From: Alphaproteobacteria bacterium
GTDB taxonomy: Bacteria; Pseudomonadota; Alphaproteobacteria; Sphingomonadales; Sphingomonadaceae
Direction: 5' to 3'
Assembly (NCBI GenBank): GCA_003241875.1
Contig: QBLU01000011.1
Span: forward strand, 1-64,000
Length of the DNA: 64,000 nucleotides
A model generated the notes under the pieces. The model ran no database searches. It was not told the origin of the DNA and saw only the letters and a list, made by a program, of their open reading frames with translations. Within the stretch, counting starts at the first letter, position 1. Each line of letters begins with the position of its first letter. A program made the position numbers and the translations under genes. Shown in pieces: positions 55,658-64,000 of this stretch.

Positions 55658-56008
55658 GTGTCCCTGCTGCTGCTGCAGGGGCTGCCGCTGGTGCCACCGT
55701 CGCTCAGCGCGCTCTGTCCCAAGGCCGGGCCGGGCGAGATCGTCGTCTGCGCTATCCCGGACCCGCCCAAGTCGCCCTATCGCCTGCCGTTGCCGATCGA
55801 GCGCGATCCGGACGACCCCAATACCATCAGCGTGTCGCGGGAACGCAACGCGCTGTTCGACTATGACGCGGGCGGCATGCACAGTTGCTCGACAGCGGGA
55901 GCCGCCGGCGCGTCGGGCTGCGGCTTCAAGCGCCACAAGAACTGGGTCGAGCAGCGGGCAGGCGCTCGCGATCCGCGCGGCCGGCTCTGGGACGTTCCAC
56001 CGGAGTAA
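55658..56008 (+). CDS. Hypothetical exported protein
   Basis: 116 aa; hydrophobic N-terminus, four Cys (CPKAGPGEIVVC ... CSTAGAAGASGC). Confidence 0.6.
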   Translation: MSLLLLQGLPLVPPSLSALCPKAGPGEIVVCAIPDPPKSPYRLPLPIERDPDDPNTISVSRERNALFDYDAGGMHSCSTAGAAGASGCGFKRHKNWVEQRAGARDPRGRLWDVPPE

Positions 56009-56012
56009 GCCG

Positions 56013-56672
56013 CTATTGCGGAAGGTCCGGCCGCACGGGCGCGAAGCGATCGGTGATCGGATCGAGCACGCGCAGCGTGCCGTCGGCGATCCCGAAATGG
56101 GCGCCGCGCAGGGTCAGCGTGCCGGCAGCCTCGCGCTCGGCGACAAAGGGAAAGCTGCGCAGATTGGCCAGGCTGAGGCGAATGGCGGCGAGCTCCAGCA
56201 CCTCCTGGGCATCGACGTCGGGATGCGCGGCAGCCGCTTTCAGCGCGGCCTCGCGGGCCGGCTCGATCATGTCCATCCAGTGATCGATGAAGGCGCCGGC
56301 GCCATGCGCGGCCCCATCGAACTTGCCGGTCAGCGAGGCGGTGATGCCGCCGCACTGGGCGTGGCCGAGGACGACAAGCTCTTCGACTTCCAGTTGCGTG
56401 ACAGCGAATTCGATGGCCGCCGAGGCACTATGATAGCCGCGATCGGTTTCATAGGGCGGCACCAGATTGGCGACGTTGCGAACGACGAAGACCTCGCCGG
56501 GGCCGCTGTCGAACACCCGGCTCGGATCGACGCGGCTGTCGGAACAGGCGATGATCATGATCCGTGGCGTCTGCCCGGCCGCGGCCAGCGCATCATAGCG
56601 CTGGCGTTGCTCGACATAGGCGCCGCCACGAAAGCGGCGGTATCCGGCGATCAGGTCGTCAAAGCCGGCCAT
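56013..56672 (-). CDS. Beta-carbonic anhydrase
   Basis: [41 protein letters not shown]. Confidence 0.93.
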   Translation of the reverse strand: MAGFDDLIAGYRRFRGGAYVEQRQRYDALAAAGQTPRIMIIACSDSRVDPSRVFDSGPGEVFVVRNVANLVPPYETDRGYHSASAAIEFAVTQLEVEELVVLGHAQCGGITASLTGKFDGAAHGAGAFIDHWMDMIEPAREAALKAAAAHPDVDAQEVLELAAIRLSLANLRSFPFVAEREAAGTLTLRGAHFGIADGTLRVLDPITDRFAPVRPDLPQ

Positions 56673-56797
56673 GTCAGCATCGTCTCCACGGGCACGCGCC
56701 CCGCTTCGGGTTACGCAGCCCCCGCCGTGCTGGCAAGATGCCGCGCGGTGCAATACCCGCACTTGGATATCGGTGCCATTGTCGCTATCTGCGGGGC

Positions 56798-57709
56798 ATG
56801 AACGAGAACCCCGCTGCCCAGCTCCGCGCTCGCAAGCCCGATTGGCTGCGGGTGCGCGCCCCGACCTCGCCGGCCTTTGCCGAAACCCGGGCGCTGATGC
56901 GGCGGCTAAACCTGAATACCGTCTGCGAGGAGGCGGCTTGCCCCAATATCGGCGAGTGCTGGAGCCAGAAGCACGCAACGGTGATGATCCTGGGCGATAC
57001 CTGCACGCGGGCCTGTGCATTCTGCAACGTCAAGACCGGCATGCCGGGGCCTGTCGACCTGCTCGAACCTGCGCATGTCGCCGAAGCCGCGGGCGCGCTG
57101 GGGCTGGAGCATATCGTCATCACCTCGGTGGACCGTGACGACCTGCCCGATGGCGGCGCGCGCCAGTTCGTCCGCGTCATCGAGGAATTGCGCAAGCATG
57201 CGCCGAAGACGACGATCGAGATCCTGACCCCGGATTTCCGCAACAAGCAGAACACCGCTGTCGAGATGATCGTCGCGGCCGGGCCCGACGTTTACAACCA
57301 CAACCTCGAAACCGTGCCGCGGCTGTATCCGACGATCCGCCCGGGCGCGCGCTATTATCATTCGCTGCGGCTGCTCGACCAAGTCAAGTCGCTGAACGAC
57401 CAGGTCTTTACCAAGTCGGGCGTGATGGTCGGCCTGGGCGAGACCGGGCAGGAGCTGCATCAGGTCTGGGACGACATGCGCTCCGCGGGCGTCGATTTCC
57501 TGACCGTCGGCCAGTATCTGCAGCCGACACCGCGTCACGCCAAGGTCGTCGAGTTCGTGCCGCCGGCGACCTTTGCTGCCTATGCGTCGGTAGCCCGCGC
57601 CAAGGGCTTCCTGCAGGTTGCAGCATCGCCGCTGACGCGCTCGTCGTATCACGCCGGCGCCGATTTTGCCGAGATGCAGGCCAAGCGCCGGGCCAAAGCC
57701 GGCGCCTGA
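56798..57709 (+). CDS. lipA: Lipoyl synthase
   Basis: [39 protein letters not shown] (both FeS motifs), [18 protein letters not shown]. Confidence 0.96.
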   Translation: MNENPAAQLRARKPDWLRVRAPTSPAFAETRALMRRLNLNTVCEEAACPNIGECWSQKHATVMILGDTCTRACAFCNVKTGMPGPVDLLEPAHVAEAAGALGLEHIVITSVDRDDLPDGGARQFVRVIEELRKHAPKTTIEILTPDFRNKQNTAVEMIVAAGPDVYNHNLETVPRLYPTIRPGARYYHSLRLLDQVKSLNDQVFTKSGVMVGLGETGQELHQVWDDMRSAGVDFLTVGQYLQPTPRHAKVVEFVPPATFAAYASVARAKGFLQVAASPLTRSSYHAGADFAEMQAKRRAKAGA

Positions 57710-58191
57710 TGCCCCGTCACGCCGAAACCCGGCGACTGCTCTGGTCGCCCGAACAGATGTTCGACCTGGTTGCCGATATCCGGCGCTATCCGGAGTTCCT
57801 GCCCTGGGTGCAGGCGATGCGCATCCGCAGCGATGATGGCGAGGTCGTCGTTGCCGACATGGTCGTCGGCTTCAAGATGGTGCGCGAGCGCTTCACCAGC
57901 CGGGTGCTGCTGGAGCGGCCGACAAAACTGCACGTCGACTATATCGACGGGCCGCTGAAATATCTGAAGAACGATTGGCATTTCCGTGCCGCACCCGGCG
58001 GCTGCGACGTCGATTTTTCGGTGGACTTCGAATTCCGCAACAAGATGTTCGAACGACTTGCCGGCATGTTCTTCGGCGAAGCGTTCAAGCGGATGGTCGG
58101 TGCGTTCGAGGCGCGCGCCGCGGTGATCTATGGTCCGGCAGCAGCCAAGGCGCCGCCGCTCAACGTGCCAGCAGCGCAGCCAGCTCCTTGA
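57709..58191 (+). CDS. COQ10/RatA-like START domain ubiquinone-binding protein
   Basis: SPEQMFDLVADIRRYPEFLPWVQAMRI, LHVDYIDGPLKYLKNDWHF. Confidence 0.9.
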   Translation: MPRHAETRRLLWSPEQMFDLVADIRRYPEFLPWVQAMRIRSDDGEVVVADMVVGFKMVRERFTSRVLLERPTKLHVDYIDGPLKYLKNDWHFRAAPGGCDVDFSVDFEFRNKMFERLAGMFFGEAFKRMVGAFEARAAVIYGPAAAKAPPLNVPAAQPAP

Positions 58192-58954
58192 CCAGTTTGG
58201 CGGCGACGACCGCCGTCATGTCGTTGATGTCGCGCAGGGGATTATATTCGACGATATCGGCGCCGACGACGGGCGCCTCGATCGCCGCCAGCACATCGAG
58301 CACCTCGCGCACCGTCAGGCCGCCGGGCTCATGGTGCGACACCCCTGGCGCAAAGGCCGGATCGAGGCCGTCGAGGTCGATGGAGATATAGACCGGCCCC
58401 GAGAGGCGCGGCACCTGCGCCGGCTTGAAGCCGCGCATCGGCAGCACCTCGACACCGAAGCGTGCGGCCTGATCGCGGCAATGGTCGTTCATGGTGCGGA
58501 TGCCGAGCTGGACAAGACGGGTGGCAAGGCCGGCCTCCATGATGCGCGCGAAGGGTGAGGCGTGGCTGCGCGGATTGCCCTCGAAATCGTGATAAAGGTC
58601 GGGATGCGCGTCGAAATGCAGGATGCTGACCGGGCCATGATGCGCGGCAATGGCCTGCACGATGGGAAAGGTGACGGCATGGTCGCCGCCGAGCAGCAGG
58701 GGCGCCTCGCCGGCGTTGAGCGCGGCCGCAACCGCGGCGGTGATGATGGCGTCGTCGCCGTCGGCCTCCGCAAGCGGCAAGTCACCGGCATCGTCGAAGC
58801 CGATGCTGCGGCCGAGTTCACCGCCCGACTCGGCCGCCAGATTGCCGTGCGGCGAGAACAACTGGGCGCGGATCGACGCGGGTGCACCGGCGGCGCCGCG
58901 CAGGAAGCTGGAATTGCGATCTGTCGGGATGCCGATCAGCCGGACGCTTGGCAT
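58160..58954 (-). CDS. Arginase/agmatinase family (ureohydrolase)
   Basis: LLLGGDHAVTFPIVQA, ILHFDAHPDLYHD, VYISIDLDGLDPAFAPGVSHHEPGGLTVRE. Confidence 0.92.
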   Translation of the reverse strand: MPSVRLIGIPTDRNSSFLRGAAGAPASIRAQLFSPHGNLAAESGGELGRSIGFDDAGDLPLAEADGDDAIITAAVAAALNAGEAPLLLGGDHAVTFPIVQAIAAHHGPVSILHFDAHPDLYHDFEGNPRSHASPFARIMEAGLATRLVQLGIRTMNDHCRDQAARFGVEVLPMRGFKPAQVPRLSGPVYISIDLDGLDPAFAPGVSHHEPGGLTVREVLDVLAAIEAPVVGADIVEYNPLRDINDMTAVVAAKLVKELAALLAR

Positions 58955-58961
58955 GCCGTCT

Positions 58962-59456
58962 TCAGCTTTCTGGCAGCAGCAGGTTGAGCGCGACAAGAGC
59001 CGCCTGGCGGCGGATTTCGGTGCGGCCGAGATCGCCGAACTGGCGCACGTCGGCGACGACCAAGGCGGGATTGCCGTCCCGGGTGGCGCGGGCGAAAACC
59101 ACGGTACCGACAGGCTTTTTGGCACTGCCGCCGCCCGGCCCCGCGACACCGGTGACGGCAACGGCGATATCGGCATGACTGTGCCGCAGGGCGCCCTGTG
59201 CCATCGCCCAGGCGACAGCTATCGACACGGCGCCGAAGGTTTCGAGAATATCGCTGCCGACGCTGAGCGACTCCATCTTGGCTTCATTGGAATAAGTGAC
59301 GAAGCCGCGGTCGAACACATCGGACGCGCCGGGAAGCTCGGTCAGTGCCGCCGCCACCAGGCCGCCGGTACAGCTTTCGGCGGTGGCAACGGTGCGACCG
59401 AGCGCCCGATTGGCGTCGAGCACGTCGCGGGCGGCGGCGATGAGATCGGGGTTCAT
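58962..59456 (-). CDS. CinA C-terminal domain family (nicotinamide-nucleotide amidohydrolase)
   Basis: TVATAESCTGGLVAAALTELPGASDVFDRGFVTYSNEAK, VAVTGVAGPGGGSAKKPVGTV. Confidence 0.93.
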   Translation of the reverse strand: MNPDLIAAARDVLDANRALGRTVATAESCTGGLVAAALTELPGASDVFDRGFVTYSNEAKMESLSVGSDILETFGAVSIAVAWAMAQGALRHSHADIAVAVTGVAGPGGGSAKKPVGTVVFARATRDGNPALVVADVRQFGDLGRTEIRRQAALVALNLLLPES

Positions 59457-59465
59457 GGCATTCCT

Positions 59466-60614
59466 CTAGGCCGGCAAGCGCACGCTGGCCATTGCCTGTG
59501 CGGCGAGGCCTTCGCTACGTCCGGTGAACCCCAGTAGCTCGGTCGTGGTTGCCTTGACGCTGACCCGTGCGACATCGATGCCGAGGATGGCGGCGATACG
59601 GGCCCGCATGGCAGCGCGATGTGGGCCGATCTTGGGACGCTCGCAGATGAGGGTGACATCGGCATGATCGATGATGCCGCCGGCGGCGTGCACCAGCGTG
59701 GCGGCATGCGCGAGGAAAGTATCGGAGGCGGCGCCGCGCCATTGCGGGTCGCTGGGCGGAAAATGGTCGCCGATATCGCCGGCGGCAATGGTGCCGAGTA
59801 GTGCATCGGTAAGGGCGTGGAGCCCGGCATCGGCGTCGCTGTGACCGATAAGGCCGTGGCTGTGCGGGATCTGGACGCCGCACAGCCAGACATGGTCGCC
59901 GGGGCCGAAGCGATGGACATCGAAACCGCTGGCGGCGCGGGAGGATAGGGCAGGGCTTGTCATTGCTTCGGCTTTGGCAAAATCCTGCGGCTCCGTCACC
60001 TTGAAGGCGCATTCATCACCGCGCGTGACGGCCACCCGCAGGCCGGCGGCCATGGCGATAGCGAGTTCATCGGTGGCGCCGGGGGCGGCGGCGCGATGGG
60101 CCGCAAGCAATGCCGGGAAGCGGAACGCTTGGGGTGTCTGGACGCGGAACAGCCCGTCGCGATCGACCGCCGCCTCGAAATGACTGCCGGCACGCCGCAG
60201 GCTGTCGACGACCGGCAGGGCCGGCACCGCGCCATCGTTGGCGGGATCGGAAAGCGCGGCGAGCAGATCGTCGATCAGGGTTGCCAGCAGAAAGGCGCGG
60301 GCGGCGTCGTGGACAAGAATGATCGTCGGGGGTGACGTTGCCAGCGCCTCCAGCCCGTTCAGGACCGACTGCTGGCGCGTGGCGCCGCCGGTGACGGGCT
60401 CGGGGAGGGTGAGGCCGTGCATTGCGGCATCGTAAAGCGCCCGATCGTCGGGGTTGATGACGATCGTCACGTCATCGATGCCGGGGTGCGCCTGCAGTCG
60501 CTCGACCGCGTGGCGCAGCAACGCTTGTCCACCGACGCTGCGGTATTGCTTGGGAATGTCACCTCCGGCCCGATGGCCCTTGCCGGCAGCGACGATGATG
60601 GCATGCGTTGTCAC
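59466..60614 (-). CDS. ispDF: Bifunctional IspD/IspF (MEP cytidylyltransferase / MEcPP synthase)
   Basis: IIVAAGKGHRAGGDIPKQY (IspD) and SGFDVHRFGPGDHVWLCGVQIPHSHGLIGHSDADAGLHALTDALLG (IspF). Confidence 0.95.
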   Translation of the reverse strand: MTTHAIIVAAGKGHRAGGDIPKQYRSVGGQALLRHAVERLQAHPGIDDVTIVINPDDRALYDAAMHGLTLPEPVTGGATRQQSVLNGLEALATSPPTIILVHDAARAFLLATLIDDLLAALSDPANDGAVPALPVVDSLRRAGSHFEAAVDRDGLFRVQTPQAFRFPALLAAHRAAAPGATDELAIAMAAGLRVAVTRGDECAFKVTEPQDFAKAEAMTSPALSSRAASGFDVHRFGPGDHVWLCGVQIPHSHGLIGHSDADAGLHALTDALLGTIAAGDIGDHFPPSDPQWRGAASDTFLAHAATLVHAAGGIIDHADVTLICERPKIGPHRAAMRARIAAILGIDVARVSVKATTTELLGFTGRSEGLAAQAMASVRLPA

Positions 60615-60694
60615 TCGCGCCCTCTATCGTGCCCATCGCTTGCCGAACAGGGGGAAAGCCGATATGGCCGGTGCCTGTTTTTTGGGCAGTTTTC

Positions 60695-61711
60695 GTGACG
60701 CGCATTCATCCCATACCGATCGGGCCGCTGACGCTCGACATGCCGGTCATCCTGGCGCCTATGACCGGCGTCACCGACCGGCCGTTCCGGACTTTGGTCA
60801 AGCGCTTTGGCGCCGGGCTGACGGTGACCGAAATGATCGCCAGCGAGGCGATGATCCGCGAGACGCGCCAATCGCTTCAAAAGGCCGCCTGGGACGCCAG
60901 CGAGGAACCGGTTTCGATGCAGCTCGCCGGCTGCGACCCAGAGCGGATGGCCGAAGCCGCCAAGCTCAACGAAGGCATGGGCGCCGCGATCATCGATATC
61001 AACATGGGCTGCCCGGTGAAGAAGGTCGTCAACGGCCACGCCGGCTCCGCGCTGATGCGGGAGCCCGATCTGGCGCGGCGCATCATCGAGGCGACGGTCA
61101 AGGCGGTGAAGGTGCCGGTGACGCTGAAGATGCGCATGGGCTGGGACCATGCCAGCCTGAATGCTCCCGAACTGGCGCGAGTCGCCGAGGACCTGGGCAT
61201 CCAGCTGATCACCGTCCATGGCCGCACCCGCTGCCAGCTGTATTCGGGCGCGGCCGATTGGGCGTTCATCCGCCGCGTCAAGGATGCGGTCAAAGTTCCT
61301 GTTATCGCGAACGGAGATATCTGTTCGATCAGCGATGCCGAGACGGCACTGGTCCAATCGGGCGCCGATGGCGTGATGATCGGGCGCGGCGCCTATGGCA
61401 AGCCCTGGCTGATTGCCCAGGTCATGGCCGCGCTCACCGGCCGGCCCGTGCCGGCGGATCCAACACTGGCCGAGCAGCACGCCGTTGTGCGTGAGCATTA
61501 TGCGATGATGCTCGACCTGTATGGCACGGTCATCGGCGTCAATCTCGCGCGCAAGCACCTTGGCTGGTACACCAAGGGCCTTCATGATTCCGGTCTATTC
61601 CGCAACGAAGTCAACAAGCTGAACGACCCGGCTGCGGTGCTGGACATGGTCGATCGTTTTTACGCGTCGCTGATCGCTCACGATACGGATACCACGGCGC
61701 TGGCAGCGTGA
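60695..61711 (+). CDS. dusB: tRNA-dihydrouridine synthase, DusB family
   Basis: VILAPMTGVTDRPFRTLVKRFGAGLTVTEMIAS, IIDINMGCPVKKVVNGHAGSALM, VHGRTRCQLYSGAADW. GTG start at 60695 inferred. Confidence 0.94.
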   Translation: MTRIHPIPIGPLTLDMPVILAPMTGVTDRPFRTLVKRFGAGLTVTEMIASEAMIRETRQSLQKAAWDASEEPVSMQLAGCDPERMAEAAKLNEGMGAAIIDINMGCPVKKVVNGHAGSALMREPDLARRIIEATVKAVKVPVTLKMRMGWDHASLNAPELARVAEDLGIQLITVHGRTRCQLYSGAADWAFIRRVKDAVKVPVIANGDICSISDAETALVQSGADGVMIGRGAYGKPWLIAQVMAALTGRPVPADPTLAEQHAVVREHYAMMLDLYGTVIGVNLARKHLGWYTKGLHDSGLFRNEVNKLNDPAAVLDMVDRFYASLIAHDTDTTALAA

Positions 61712-62786
61712 TCGCCGGCGCCGCGGAGATGCTGGCCGGGCTGGCGGTGCCGGCGATCCTGGTCGATCCCGAGGGTATGCTGACCCAGGTCAATCTGGCG
61801 GCAGAGAATTTTCTCAATACCAGTCAGCAGGCCCTGCGCGAACGTGGCTGGTCTGCGGCGTTCGGCCCCGACAGTGCCGTTGAGGGACTGGTCTGGCGGG
61901 CACGCAGCGAGGGGGGCGGCTGCGCGGCATACGACGTACCGCTGCAGTTCAGCGGCGGCCGCACCGCCCGCGCCGATGTGCTCGTCTCCCCGATCGGCGA
62001 TGCGCCGGAGTGGCTGACGGTGGCGTTCCAGACGCGATCGGTTGCAACGCTCGTCGATCGCCAGGTCCACCAGCAGGGCGCCGCGCGGTCGGCGGTCGGC
62101 GTGGCGGCGATGCTCGCGCATGAAATCAAGAACCCGCTGTCGGGCATTCGCGGCGCGGCGCAACTGCTGGCCAGCGGCATCGACGCCGATGGCCGCGAAC
62201 TCACCGACCTCATCGTCGCCGAGGTCGACCGCATCGCCAAGCTGGTCGACCGCATGGAGAGTTTCACCGACACACGGCCGATGAAGCTGCGTCCCGAGAA
62301 TATTCATGAGATCCTCGGCCATGTCCGGCGCGTCGCAGAGCGCGGCTTTGCCGCCGATGCCGTCATCCGTGAACGCTACGACCCATCGCTGCCGCTGGTC
62401 GCCGCCAATCGCGACGCGCTGGTCCAGGTGTTCCTCAACCTGTTGAAGAATGCCGCCGAAGCGTCCGGCCGCAAAGGGCGGATCTGGATCACCACCGCCT
62501 ATAGGCCAGGCTTGAAGGTGCGTGCCGGTGCGGGCGCAACGCCGGTGTCGCTGCCGCTCGAGGTGCGGATCATCGACAATGGGCCGGGCGTCGATGGCGA
62601 CCTTGTCGATCACGTCTTCGAACCTTTTGTCACGACCAAGCGCGGCGGATCGGGTCTGGGGCTCGCGCTCGTCGCCAAGATCGTCGCCGAACATGGCGGC
62701 GTCGTCGAATATGACCGCGCCGGCGAGCCTGAGGAAACGATTTTCCGCGTGCTGCTGCCGGTAACGCGCGACAGTGGAGAGCCGGT

Positions 62787-62790
<4 letters not shown>
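61708..62790 (+). CDS. ntrB: Nitrogen regulation sensor histidine kinase NtrB
   Basis: [21 protein letters not shown] (H box), [11 protein letters not shown] (N box), [18 protein letters not shown] (G box). Confidence 0.94.

Positions 62791-64000
<1,210 letters not shown>

Noticed and set aside
54288-55697. 469 aa minus-strand ORF
   Set aside because: Antisense to lpdA; mirror-frame artefact.

Overview
This 64 kb window is a GC-rich alphaproteobacterial chromosome segment. Protein types and gene order suggest Sphingomonadales; that assignment is inference, as no database search was run. Nearly all of it is ordinary housekeeping and metabolic gene content: ppx/rlmE, aguA/aguB, folK, bdhA, gdhA, manA, ispG, ppa, hisS-prfA-prmC, glmM-thiD-rnhB-ccrM, folP, split pntAA/AB/B, secreted msrA/msrB, fadJ-type, ftsB-pdhA-pdhB-pdhC-lpd, lipA-coq10, cinA, ispDF, dusB and ntrB-ntrC (ntrC runs off the right edge). 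There are three tRNAs: Ala-CGC, Gln-CTG and Lys-TTT. The left edge carries the end of an IS3-family element. It truncates a tyrosine integrase beside tRNA-Ala, which looks like the edge of a genomic island lying mostly to the left. The strongest non-coding signal is nine GANTC sites in about 171 bp directly upstream of the ccrM-like GANTC methyltransferase gene. Other points of interest are three long intergenic inverted repeats in the first 7.5 kb, a stand-alone YqaJ-like nuclease next to a family 5 UDG, two small uncharacterised genes inside the pdh operon, a PEP-CTERM protein, and two short membrane ORFs below the ORF-track cutoff. I saw no CRISPR array, prophage, secondary-metabolite cluster or recognisable defence island, and no clear undescribed multi-gene system.
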